A stretch of DNA of 64,000 nt from AP-15 sp963795485. Its GTDB lineage: Bacteria; Pseudomonadota; Alphaproteobacteria; ATCC43930; CGMCC-115725. Under the pieces are notes generated by a model, which was given only the letters and a program-made list of their open reading frames with translations, was not told where the DNA came from and did not search any database. The stretch is from positions 186,001-250,000 of the forward strand of contig CAWCIL010000008.1 in the NCBI GenBank assembly GCA_963795485.1, given 5' to 3'. The translations under genes and the position numbers were made by a program. Shown here one piece after another: positions 36,496 through 45,261 of this stretch. Each line of letters begins with the position of its first letter. Position 1 is the first letter of the stretch.

Positions 36496-37746
36496 CTAAT
36501 CGACTTCCGCGGTCTTGATCGCGTGCTCCACCACGTCGCGATAGGCGCGGAACCACGGGGTCGCGGCGACGAATTTGCCGTCATGCACCTGGAAGACCCG
36601 CACCCATCCGCCGCCTTCGTGGTCGGTCGGGGTGATCTTCAAGGGCGGAACGAGGCCACCCAAGGTGAAATCGTGGATCTCTTCGAGGCCCTGCTTGACC
36701 TGCGGCCCGGTCGGCTTCTGCCCGCCGCTGATCTTCAGGGCGTTCTTGATCGCCTCGACCTGGATCGCCGCCTGCAGCAGTCCGCGGTTGTAAACAACCG
36801 TATCGTCCATCGTTGCCGGCGGCTCTTTGCCTTCCTTCTTGTACATCGCCTTGATTTGCTGGCGCACCGGATAGTTGTCGCCGGCGCCGGCGAATTGCAG
36901 CGTGTTATAGCCCTCGGCCACACCCCAGCCGCCAGCCGCCTTGATGTCCGCCTCGGCCGAGGCCCACACCAGGCCGATCACATGGGTCAGCGGATATCCA
37001 GCCCCTTTCAGCCCCTTGATCGCCACCGAGGGCGACCGGCCGAACAGGTGCATAATCACGAAGTCAGGGTGAAAGCGCTGGGTGATGTCGAGGATCTGCG
37101 CCCCCATCTCGACCCCAGGCGGCGGCACCGCAAAGGTCCGCATCTCGAACCCTTCCGACTTTTGCAGGGCGTCGAGGATCGGCATCGGCTCCTTGCCGGC
37201 CGGATTGTCGTAATAGACATAAGCGATTTTTTTGCCTTTCAGGCTGCCGCCGAGTTTATCTTTGGCGAACTTGACTGCGGCGGCGCCCTGCGACCAATAG
37301 CTGGCGGCGATCGGAAACAGGTAGGGATATCGGGTCCCGTCGGCCGCGGCGGCGATACCAAAACCGGGCGAGGTCGTCGGCATATGGTCCTGCTCGAGCC
37401 GCTGGTTCAGCGCTACGGTCTGCGGCGTGCCGTAGAGCGTCATCATCACGACGCCCATCTGCTTTTGCCGCTCGTAGGCCTCGATCGCCGGCGGCACTTG
37501 GTATTGGTTGTCGATCTCGTCGCCGCGGATCGTCCAGCCGTCGACCCCGCCTTGCGAATTGATCAGCTTGTAATAATCCTGCATCGCTGGGCACAGGACC
37601 GTGCCGACGATCTGGGTCGGCCCGGTGCGGTCGCATTGGTCGCCGATCAGGATTTCCTTGGGCTGGGCCATGGCGCTCGCTGCAAGCATCACGCCCACTG
37701 CGGCGCCGGCCGCGACCCCCCATCTGCGTCTCGTTAACCTCGTCAT
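36496..37746 (-). CDS. Liv-type ABC transporter substrate-binding protein (cluster 1)
   Basis: A 416-residue type I periplasmic binding protein. The leader MTRLTRRRWGVAAGAAVGVM ends near AMAQ and contains a twin-arginine-like TRRRW, so Tat export is possible. The mature protein starts KEILIGDQCDRTGPTQIVG and has INSQGGVDGWTI, NQYQVPPAIEAYERQ and FGRSPSVAIKGLKGAGYP. These match binding proteins of Liv clusters with an acyl-CoA synthetase, so the ligand may be an aromatic or fatty acid rather than leucine. It is 28 bases after livM and 44 bases before livF. Confidence 0.85.
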   Translation of the reverse strand: MTRLTRRRWGVAAGAAVGVMLAASAMAQPKEILIGDQCDRTGPTQIVGTVLCPAMQDYYKLINSQGGVDGWTIRGDEIDNQYQVPPAIEAYERQKQMGVVMMTLYGTPQTVALNQRLEQDHMPTTSPGFGIAAAADGTRYPYLFPIAASYWSQGAAAVKFAKDKLGGSLKGKKIAYVYYDNPAGKEPMPILDALQKSEGFEMRTFAVPPPGVEMGAQILDITQRFHPDFVIMHLFGRSPSVAIKGLKGAGYPLTHVIGLVWASAEADIKAAGGWGVAEGYNTLQFAGAGDNYPVRQQIKAMYKKEGKEPPATMDDTVVYNRGLLQAAIQVEAIKNALKISGGQKPTGPQVKQGLEEIHDFTLGGLVPPLKITPTDHEGGGWVRVFQVHDGKFVAATPWFRAYRDVVEHAIKTAEVD

Positions 37747-37774
37747 CTTCGCTTCCTCCCGCTGTTCTCACCAT

Positions 37775-38842
37775 TTAATACGAAAATGGCCAGATTCGAA
37801 AGTAATTGCGGATGTTGCGCCACAGCCGGTTCAGCCCCTCGGGCTCGACCACCAGGAAGAAAATGATCAGCGCGCCAAAGATGACCAGCCGCAAATTCGG
37901 CACCACGTTCAGCAAGTCGGCGTGCGAAAAAAACAGGCCACCGAACGAGTTGAGAAACCATCGGGTCGCGATCGGCAGCAGAGTGACAAAGATCGCGCCC
38001 AAGATCGAGCCCAGCACCGAACCGAGACCGCCGATGATCACCATCGCCAAATAGTCGATCGACACGTCGATCTGGAACTGCTCGTAATTGGCGATCCCGA
38101 GATAATAGCTTTCAAGCACCCCGGCCACTCCGGCGTAAAACGACGAGATTGCGAACGCGTAGAGCTTGTAGCGAAAGATGTTGATGCCGATGATCTCGGC
38201 GGCGATGTCTTGGTCGCGGATCGCGACAAAGGCGCGACCGATGCGGCTGCGCACCAGGTTCAGGGTGGCGACGATCGCCAGCACGACAAAGAACATCAGA
38301 AATACATAAAACTGGGCTTCGTGCTTCACCGCGACCCCGAAAAACGACGGGCGGGGGATCTCGATCGACGCCTGTACGCCGCCCGAGATCCACTGAACAT
38401 GGTTGATCGTCCATTCGATGATCAGCTGCGCCGCCAGGGTGGCGATCGCCAGATAAATTCCTTTGATGCGCAAGGAGGGGATGCCGACGATGACGCCGAT
38501 CAGAGCCGCCATCAGCCCGCCGGCGGGGATCGCGACCCAGAACGGCATGCCGAGGCGGGTGATCAAGTTGGCCGCGGTGTAGGCGCCGACCGACATGAAG
38601 GCGCCGTGACCGATCGAGACCTGCCCGGTGTAGCCGACGAGGATGTTGAGGCCCAGCGCACCGACGATCGCGATCAGGATCAGGTTGAGCACCGAAACGT
38701 AGTATTCGCTGAAGGTCAGCGGCACGACGACGATGAACAATACCGCCAGTGCCGCCACGCTCCATCGCGCGATCGGCAATGGGTAGAGCGCCATGTCGGC
38801 GGCATAGCTGGTCTTGAACACGCCGGCTTCGCGATGGAACAT
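37775..38842 (-). CDS. livM: branched-chain amino acid ABC transporter permease LivM (cluster 1)
   Basis: A 355-residue membrane protein with about ten transmembrane helices. LNILVGYTGQVSIGHGAFMS, AIRDQDIAAEIIGINIFRYK and AMVIIGGLGSVLGSILGAI are LivM signatures. It forms the permease pair with livH, which lies on the other strand at 32953-33852. Here livM is the first gene of a minus-strand unit livM-SBP-livF, whose order equals the second half of the usual livG-acsL-livH-livM-SBP-livF operon, turned around. Confidence 0.88.
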   Translation of the reverse strand: MFHREAGVFKTSYAADMALYPLPIARWSVAALAVLFIVVVPLTFSEYYVSVLNLILIAIVGALGLNILVGYTGQVSIGHGAFMSVGAYTAANLITRLGMPFWVAIPAGGLMAALIGVIVGIPSLRIKGIYLAIATLAAQLIIEWTINHVQWISGGVQASIEIPRPSFFGVAVKHEAQFYVFLMFFVVLAIVATLNLVRSRIGRAFVAIRDQDIAAEIIGINIFRYKLYAFAISSFYAGVAGVLESYYLGIANYEQFQIDVSIDYLAMVIIGGLGSVLGSILGAIFVTLLPIATRWFLNSFGGLFFSHADLLNVVPNLRLVIFGALIIFFLVVEPEGLNRLWRNIRNYFRIWPFSY

Positions 38843-38887
38843 CTGGCTGGCTAGCTATGAATGGCACGAAGTTCGTTTATCGGCGAG

Positions 38888-38909
38888 CCCTCCCCTTGAT
38901 AGGGGAGGG
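38888..38909. repeat. intergenic palindromic repeat (CCCTCCCCT-TGAT-AGGGGAGGG)
   Basis: Perfect nine-base arms (38888-38896, 38901-38909) around TGAT, followed by TTGGGTGGAGG. This type of G-rich palindrome occurs between genes in many alphaproteobacteria. It stands at the outer edge of the apparently inverted livM-SBP-livF segment. Nothing else is seen in 38843-39014. Confidence 0.55.
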
Positions 38910-39014
38910 TTGGGTGGAGGTGATGCGGGCCAGTTCGTCGGCGATCGTCTGATGGATCTCCGCTGAACAACAACGCCTAGGCCGTGCAGTCAAACCGCTG
39001 GATCGGGCCCTCGC

Positions 39015-39641
39015 TCAGCTCAGCGCAACCGCGAACCCGCGCTTGACCCCGGGCCGGGCCATGATCGTCTCGTACCAGCGTCCGACATTGGGGAAATCGG
39101 CGAGGTCGACCTGGTGGCGCTCGTGCCGCCAGGCCCAGCCGAGGATCGCGAAATCGGCGATCGAGATCTCGCCGCCGACGAACTCGACCTCGCCGAGCCG
39201 CTTGTCGAGCACGCCATAGAGCCGGCGCGTCTCCTTCGAATAGCGTTCGAGCCCGTAGCGCCGGTCCTGCTCGTCCTTGACCTGCAGGAAATGATGCACC
39301 TGGCCCGGCATCGGACCGAAGCCGCCCATCTGCCACATCAGCCATTCCAGCACCGAGACCTGATGCCGCAGATCGGAGGGCCAGAACTTGCCGGTCTTTT
39401 CACCCAAATAGATCAGGATGGCGCCAGACTCGAAGATGCTGATCGGGCCGCCGCTCGGACCTTCCGGATCGACGATCGCCGGGATGCGGTTGTTCGGGCT
39501 GATCTTCAGAAATTCGGGGGCGAACTGCTCGCCTTTGGAGATGTTGATCGGGTGCACCGTGTAGGGCAGCCCCATTTCTTCGAGCGCGACGCTGATCTTG
39601 CGACCGTTCGGGGTGTTCCAGGTATGGAGTTCGATGGGCAT
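39015..39641 (-). CDS. glutathione S-transferase, YfcG/YghU (Nu-class) type
   Basis: A 208-residue GST. The N-terminal thioredoxin-like domain starts LHTWNTPNGRKISVALEEMG, with INISKGEQF, SPNNRIPAIVD and ISIFESGAILIYLGEKTGKF. TPNGRK is the Nu-class signature, where a threonine rather than a catalytic Ser/Cys contacts glutathione. The C-terminal all-helical domain includes EWLMWQMGGFGPMPGQ, also typical. Such proteins act as glutathione-dependent disulfide-bond oxidoreductases. It stands alone between livM and an MFS gene. Confidence 0.85.
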   Translation of the reverse strand: MPIELHTWNTPNGRKISVALEEMGLPYTVHPINISKGEQFAPEFLKISPNNRIPAIVDPEGPSGGPISIFESGAILIYLGEKTGKFWPSDLRHQVSVLEWLMWQMGGFGPMPGQVHHFLQVKDEQDRRYGLERYSKETRRLYGVLDKRLGEVEFVGGEISIADFAILGWAWRHERHQVDLADFPNVGRWYETIMARPGVKRGFAVALS

Positions 39642-39783
39642 CGAGGGTTCGCCTTTGCTGTCGTGCGGTGTCGGCTGAGAGGCGAGGATTATCGCGGGCG
39701 GGCGTCGCGCTCAAGCTGCAATCGCCGCGATATCATTTCATGCTGGAAATCGCGCGCGGCAGCACGCGGCGCGTGCGAGGGAG

Positions 39784-41034
39784 TTAAGGAGCTGCCGGCT
39801 CGGGCGCGAGATCGGGCGCGATGCGGTAATCCGCCGGGTAGACGTAGACGCCGAGCCGATTGACCAGCACGACCGCGATGACGAGGGTGAAAGCGGCACC
39901 GATCAGCGCCGGGGTGTAAGAGCCGGCGCGGTCATAGGTGACGCCGCCGAAAAACGGCCCGACGCCGGAACCGAGGCCAAAGATCATAAAGAAGCAGCCG
40001 TAGATCTGGCCAAACGCGCGCTGGCCGAAATAGCGGGTGATCAGAAACGCGATCAGGTCGATCTCGGTGCCGAGTCCGAGCCCCATCAGCGCAACGCCGA
40101 CCACCGGCAGCGCGCCCGCGGCGCTGGCGAGGAAGACGAGGCCGGCGATCGGCGCCAGGAAAAAGAGCGATGCCACATATGGGGCATAGATCCGATCGAC
40201 CAGCCAGCCGGCCAAGAGGCGCCCGCTCAATGTCGCCAGGCCGAAAACGGCGAGGGTCGCGGTCGCCGCTGCGCGCGACAGCCCGTGATCGGTCAGCAAG
40301 GGCACAACATGCGCGACGGTGCCGTTGATTGCCACCGCGACCAGAAAGAACGTGCCGCCCATCACCCAGAACCGTCCGGTGCGGGCGGCCTCGCGCACGC
40401 TGAGGCCGGGAAGAGCGGCGGCAGCGAGGTGAGCACGCCGCTCGCCCTCGCCGGGCCGCGGTTCGCGGATCCACAGCGCCACCGCCGGAAACGCGATGGC
40501 AAAGGTCAGCAGTCCGAGCACGACATAGGCGCTGCGCCAGCCGAGCCGGTCGATCAGGATGCGTGCGAGCTGCGGGATCACAAAGGCGCCGAGCCCGACG
40601 CCCGACATCGCCACGCCGAGCGCCAGCCCGCGGCGGCGGTCGAACCAGGCCGCGATCGCCTTGGCATAGCCGAGCGGCGTCTGGATCGCGCTGGTCATGC
40701 CGGCGAGCGCCACGAGCAAGGTGAAGATCGGCAGCGAATGCGGGGACAGGCCCAACAGGCACAGGAACCCGGCATAGATCGCGAGCCCGGGCAGGGCGAC
40801 CCGACGGATGCCCCAGCGATCCATCATGTAGCCGAGCGCCGGGACGGCCAGCGCCGACGTGATATGACCGGCCGACAATGCCGCCGACGCGGTGCCGCGG
40901 GTCCACTCCATGTCCGCCATGATCGGCTTCAGGAACACGCCGAAAGTAAAGCCGAGCACCGGCCCGTTGCATACGAACAGCCCGGTGACCGCGCCGACCA
41001 CCACCCACCACGGATTGGTGAATTTGAGGTTCAT
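39784..41034 (-). CDS. MFS transporter (monocarboxylate/OFA-like)
   Basis: A 416-residue permease with 12 predicted helices. NPWWVVVGAVTGLFVCNGPV, ALGYMMDRWGIRRV (the MFS loop 2-3 motif) and AWFDRRRGLALGVAMSGVGL are typical of the monocarboxylate/oxalate-formate-like group. TEIDLIAFLITRYFGQRAFG also matches bacterial members of this group. Substrate unknown; probably an organic acid. It lies 74 bases behind a second MFS gene in the same orientation. Confidence 0.82.
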   Translation of the reverse strand: MNLKFTNPWWVVVGAVTGLFVCNGPVLGFTFGVFLKPIMADMEWTRGTASAALSAGHITSALAVPALGYMMDRWGIRRVALPGLAIYAGFLCLLGLSPHSLPIFTLLVALAGMTSAIQTPLGYAKAIAAWFDRRRGLALGVAMSGVGLGAFVIPQLARILIDRLGWRSAYVVLGLLTFAIAFPAVALWIREPRPGEGERRAHLAAAALPGLSVREAARTGRFWVMGGTFFLVAVAINGTVAHVVPLLTDHGLSRAAATATLAVFGLATLSGRLLAGWLVDRIYAPYVASLFFLAPIAGLVFLASAAGALPVVGVALMGLGLGTEIDLIAFLITRYFGQRAFGQIYGCFFMIFGLGSGVGPFFGGVTYDRAGSYTPALIGAAFTLVIAVVLVNRLGVYVYPADYRIAPDLAPEPAAP

Positions 41035-41108
41035 GGCGCTTCTCTCCCTGCCGCGCAGCCCAAGGCGGCCTCACACGCCAGCTTAGCAGACTATCTCTCG
41101 ATCGCGAC

Positions 41109-42311
41109 TCAGTCGGTATTTGGAAAGCGGAAGGTCAGAGCGCTGGCGAGGACGATCACAGCACTGCCGGCAGCGGCGAGGAAGACCGCGGCGGGAATAC
41201 CAGTCGCATCCCAAAGAGCGCCGCCCAGCAGCGGCACGACGCAGGACAGCGAATAGCCGACCGCGAACATCCCGGCCGACAGCCGGTGAACATCGCCGAC
41301 CAGGGCGATCTGCGGCGGCAACGCCAGGGTCACGATCAGGGTGAAGGCGCAGCAAAAGCCGATGATGCCGGCGCCGGCAGCAGCGGCCCAGGGCTGCGGC
41401 GCGAGAAACCCACCGAGGCCGAGAAGGCCGAAGACCTGCATCAGCACGATCGCCGTCCGACTGCCGCCGAGGCGCCGCGCCCACAGCAGCAGTGCCAGCG
41501 AGGCCGGCAATTGGCCGAGGTTCAGCGCGGCGAGGCAGATCGTAACCGCTTCCGGCCGCCCAACCGCATGCAGGTAGTCCGGGATAAACGCATTCGAGGA
41601 GAAATAGAGACCGCCCGTGCCGCCTTGCATCAGGCCGAGCTGCCAGGTCTCGCGGTGGCGCCAATCGGGCCACCAGCGTGCCGGGGGCCTTTCGGCGAAT
41701 CGGGGCGTGTCCGACCGGCACAGCGCCATCGCCAGCGCCGTCGCCGCGACCGGGGCCGCCCAGACCGCAAAGCTCGCCGGCCAGCTGCCGCCGACCAGCG
41801 GCAGGACCAGAGGTATGGTCAGCGCCGCCGGCAGAGCCTCGCCGATCAGCAGCCCGTTGGCATAGACTGCGGTGGCGAAACCGGGCCGGCGGGCAAACCA
41901 TTCGCCGACCAGCGCCGGCAAGGCCGGCTGCACGACCGCAACCCCGGCCGCCATTAAAAACGTCATCGCGAACAGCATCGGCGCCGACGGCCCGATGCCG
42001 CGCGCCGCCGATGCCGCGGCGACCACAAGCAAGCCGACAATGGCCGCACCGCGTGCCCCGAGACGCGCGATCAGCAGCGATCCCGGAATCGCGGCCAACC
42101 CGAACAGCAGCACCGGCAGCCCGGAAAGCGCCCCGACCGCCCGCTCGCTCAGGGCGAATTCTCGATGGATCAGCGGCAGGACCGGGGGGACCGCTAGCAC
42201 CGTCAGACGCAGATCGGCACCCGCCAGCCACAATATAACGATCCGCAGCAGCGACCGAGGCGACGCTTGCTGGCTCAGCCGGGACCGATTGTGCTTCGAC
42301 CGGTCGTTCAT
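41109..42311 (-). CDS. MFS transporter (CynX/NimT-like)
   Basis: A 400-residue permease with about 12 helices. DLRLTVLAVPPVLPLIHREF, GALSGLPVLLFGLAAIPGSL and QPALPALVGEWFARRPGFAT resemble the cyanate/nitroimidazole (CynX/NimT) branch. The N-terminus is basic. It is divergent from nothing and followed by another MFS gene; its upstream neighbour is the lipoprotein closing the murL-murD2 operon, 27 bases away on the same strand, so read-through from that operon is possible. Confidence 0.8.
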   Translation of the reverse strand: MNDRSKHNRSRLSQQASPRSLLRIVILWLAGADLRLTVLAVPPVLPLIHREFALSERAVGALSGLPVLLFGLAAIPGSLLIARLGARGAAIVGLLVVAAASAARGIGPSAPMLFAMTFLMAAGVAVVQPALPALVGEWFARRPGFATAVYANGLLIGEALPAALTIPLVLPLVGGSWPASFAVWAAPVAATALAMALCRSDTPRFAERPPARWWPDWRHRETWQLGLMQGGTGGLYFSSNAFIPDYLHAVGRPEAVTICLAALNLGQLPASLALLLWARRLGGSRTAIVLMQVFGLLGLGGFLAPQPWAAAAGAGIIGFCCAFTLIVTLALPPQIALVGDVHRLSAGMFAVGYSLSCVVPLLGGALWDATGIPAAVFLAAAGSAVIVLASALTFRFPNTD

Positions 42312-42338
42312 AGCCGCGACATCGGCGGACAGAGAGCG

Positions 42339-42575
42339 TTACCGCTTCTCGCAGGCGAAATACGCGATGTTCTCTTCGGCATCCAAAAAGCGCGGCACCC
42401 GCTCATAGCGCGCGCAATGCTGCCTTGCTACGGCAGTGGCGGCCACGAGGTCGCCGCTGTAGCCGACCGCGGCAGAGCTCGCGTCGCCGCTCGACAGAAA
42501 AGGCTTCTCCGCGCAGCCAAGCGTTGCGCCCGCCACGATCAGGCACAGCGCATAATACCGCAACCGCAACCTCAT
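42339..42575 (-). CDS. small lipoprotein at the end of the murL-murD2 operon
   Basis: A 78-residue protein. The leader MRLRLRYYALCLIVAGATLG is followed by CAEK, giving a lipobox-like TLGC with the mature cysteine at about residue 21. The mature part is short, helical, with cysteines in HCARYE and FACEKR. Its ATG overlaps the murD2 stop (ATGA), so it is translationally coupled to peptidoglycan precursor synthesis. No family is recognised. It may act at the envelope in peptidoglycan turnover, but this is inference. Confidence 0.6.
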   Translation of the reverse strand: MRLRLRYYALCLIVAGATLGCAEKPFLSSGDASSAAVGYSGDLVAATAVARQHCARYERVPRFLDAEENIAYFACEKR

Positions 42576-43939
42576 CGCGGCGGTTCCGCACCTTCCGCAG
42601 CCAGCCCTGTTTTGGCGGCGAAGTCACGCCCGCGCTCGGCGAAATCGCGGTAGTAGCCGTAGCTCGGCGCCGCCGGCGACAGCAGTACAACGCCGCCCGG
42701 CATCGTCATCCGTTTTGCATAGGCGACCGCGTCGTCCATCGACTGCGCCCGATAGGCGGTAAAGCCCGCCTTGGGCCGCATTCTGCCGGCGGCCAATAAC
42801 CCGTCATAGATGCGCTCCCCGCTGGCCCCGAGGCAGATGACCCACCGGGCAGTGCCCTCGGCCAACACGGCGATCAGCTTGCCATAGTCGACGCCGCGGT
42901 CGCAGCCGCCGACGATCAGGGCGATGTCATGCCCGGCATAGACCGCGAGTGCCGCCATCGCGGATTCGGGTGCCGTTGAAATGCTGTCGTCGACAAACAG
43001 AACCCCGGCGACTTCGCCGAGCTCCTGCTGGCGGTGCGGCAGCGAACGAAAATCGCCGGTCGCGTCAAGTGCGGCCGCGAGATCGAGGCCGAGCCGCTTC
43101 GCGACGGTCAGTGCCGAACATAGATTTGAGAGATTATGCGCTCGGGCGAGATAGCGGTTGCTCACTCCGCCAATCCGGCTGCCGCCGTCGAGGATGTCGC
43201 ATCCGCGTCGATGGATTGCGCTCTCGTCATTAAAAAAAGCTATACGGGGCGGCAAGTTTCGAGCGTACCCTTCGAGGATCGGCCATGCCTCGCGGTTGAC
43301 GATCGCACACCGGCTGCGGCGCAGGAGGTTGAGTTTGTCGCGATAATAGGCGTCGAGCGTGCGATGCCAGTCGAGGTGCTCGGGAAACAGCGAGGTCAGC
43401 ACCGCCTCGTTACAGACTGCGTCGAAATCCGCGGCCTGATAGCTCGACAGCTCGATCACCGCATAATCAGCCGCCGCCGGATCGATCTCGGTGATCGGGA
43501 CCCCGATATTGCCGGCCAGCGCCACCCGGCGGCCGAGCCTGCCCAGCATATGCGCGATCAGCGATGCGGTCGTGCTCTTCCCCTTGGTTCCAGTCACGCA
43601 GATCGTGGTGACAGCGACGTCCTCGCCAAACCACAGGTTCAAGAGGGAGGTGATTTTAACCCCGTTCCGGCGGGCGATTTCGAGGTCCGCACGATAGAGG
43701 CTTACCCCCGGTGATTTGACCACCACGTCGACCTCCCCGAGTGCGCGGGCAATGCGCTCGGCGCCAAAGGCGCAGTCGATATGGTCGAACCCTGCTGGCG
43801 CCGGCGCGTCCTCGGCGTCGTCCAGGAGCAGCAACGGCAGGTTCGGGTGCCGCGCCCGCAGAAAGCCGATCGCCGCCCGGCCTTCGCGGCCGAGCCCCCA
43901 TACCGCAACCCGCGCCCCGCCGAGATCAGCCGCACGCAT
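42572..43939 (-). CDS. murD2: UDP-MurNAc-L-Ala:L-glutamate ligase (MurD2-type)
   Basis: A 455-residue Mur ligase. The N-terminal domain has VAVWGLGREGRAAIGFL, the ATP P-loop is VTGTKGKSTTASLIAHMLG, and the central domain has ELSSYQAAD and TSLFPEHLDWHRTLDAYYRDKLN. The C-terminal domain has HRQQELGEVAGVLFVDDSIS, where the usual MurD DSKATN is changed to DDSIST. Linked directly to murL (14-base overlap), it fits the Xanthomonas MurD2 pathway, which adds L-glutamate instead of D-glutamate. It may replace the ordinary MurD or act beside it; no other mur gene is present in the window. The start at 43939 gives the proper N-terminus. Confidence 0.82.
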   Translation of the reverse strand: MRAADLGGARVAVWGLGREGRAAIGFLRARHPNLPLLLLDDAEDAPAPAGFDHIDCAFGAERIARALGEVDVVVKSPGVSLYRADLEIARRNGVKITSLLNLWFGEDVAVTTICVTGTKGKSTTASLIAHMLGRLGRRVALAGNIGVPITEIDPAAADYAVIELSSYQAADFDAVCNEAVLTSLFPEHLDWHRTLDAYYRDKLNLLRRSRCAIVNREAWPILEGYARNLPPRIAFFNDESAIHRRGCDILDGGSRIGGVSNRYLARAHNLSNLCSALTVAKRLGLDLAAALDATGDFRSLPHRQQELGEVAGVLFVDDSISTAPESAMAALAVYAGHDIALIVGGCDRGVDYGKLIAVLAEGTARWVICLGASGERIYDGLLAAGRMRPKAGFTAYRAQSMDDAVAYAKRMTMPGGVVLLSPAAPSYGYYRDFAERGRDFAAKTGLAAEGAEPPR

Positions 43940-45261
43940 CGAGCATGGCCATAAAAGCCGCCGGCACCCGATGCGGATGCCGGGCCGCAAATAGCGCGCG
44001 ATAGGCAGCTGGACCTGCTTCCCGTAGCGACGGAAACGTGGCGTTCAGCCGCTGCACGACAGCATCGCCCCGCCAATCGGGATGATGTCCCAGATGGGAC
44101 ATTACCGCGACGCTCTCGGCGATCTCGCCGACGCATTCGAACGGCTTGTGCTCGCGCAGGCCGCATAGCGCGGCAAAGCCGTCGAGCTGGGCTTCGTCAT
44201 CGAGCATGTCGCGGCCGAAGATATCGATCAGTTGCGGCTTCGCCACAAACGGCGCCAGGGCCAGGAACACGAACCGGCATTTCGGGCAATCGCAGCACCA
44301 ATGCCGACCCCGCTCGGCCGGAGCTTGCCGGAACGCGGTATTGCAGCTGCGGAAGATCCCGAAATATTGCGAGTGACGCGCAAAACGCCGCGCTATCTCG
44401 ATTTCCGACAACGGCCTCAAAAGTGAGAAATAGGCGAAGCTCGGTGAAATGTGGTTGCGAACGTAGCCGGCAAAATCCCGCTCGAACTCCAGGGATTTGC
44501 TGAACTGATGATTGATTCCGACCCCACCGACCGTCAAATTCGGCACGCTCGCGGAATGCTCGTTGGACATGGCGATCGTGTCGAAGCCTAAAAGCACCGC
44601 GCAAGCCAGGACGATGGCGCTCAAGATCCCGGTGATCGGCACGTGACCATTCAGTGAACTGCCGTCGTCGTTGAGCTTCAAAAGCCCGGGGTCGAGCCGG
44701 CGTCTGACCCGGATGTAAGGCAGTTCGGCCGCGGCCATGCAGGCGGCAATCGGTGCCGCGTCGCCCAACGAGAACAGCACGAGATCCTCGCCGCCGGCTT
44801 TCAAACACTCGACGGTGACGATCGAATCCTTGCCGCCGCCAACGGGCACGCAGGTGCGCCGCGGCAGATCGAGCACGATCGGCGTCGCCGGAGCGGTCGG
44901 ATCGACGCGGAATCGGCAATGGCCGCGCAGCGAGATGCGGTTTTTCCAGGCGAATTCGGCCAGGCCTTTTTCGTAGAAATCCCTGCAGGAACAGGGCGGT
45001 GTCCTGGTCGAGCGGGAACGCCTCGCAACGCAGCGTTTCCGGCACAAAGGCCTTGTAGTAGCTGACCCCGGACAGCAAAAAAATCAGCCGGAAGATCCGG
45101 TCCAGCGCCCCGGACGCCGACGTCGACAGCACCCGCCCCGGAAACTCGAAGACGAGCCTTTCCTCGAACCCCGGACCGTCAGCAAACCGATAGCGCAGCG
45201 CCAGCTCGGCCGTCGCCGGGTCGTATCGGTAACTCTTGAAGACGAACTCGCTAGGCCTCAT
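43926..45261 (-). pseudogene. murL: UDP-MurNAc-L-Ala-L-Glu epimerase MurL, frameshifted
   Basis: About 444 residues when repaired, the length of MurL. Recognised blocks are FVFKSYRYDPATAELALRYR, LLSGVSYYKAFVPETL, then, after the frame change, FYEKGLAEFAWKNRISLRG, PVGGGKDSIVTVE (an ATP-pyrophosphatase-like loop fitting the ATP-to-AMP reaction), VGGVGINHQFSKSLEFERDF and WCCDCPKCRFVFLALAPF. MurL inverts the terminal L-glutamate of UDP-MurNAc-L-Ala-L-Glu to D-glutamate, replacing glutamate racemase. One extra base in a CCC run at 44981-44983 breaks the frame. The start overlaps the upstream cyclase gene by 11 bases and the 3' end overlaps murD2 by 14. Confidence 0.83.
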
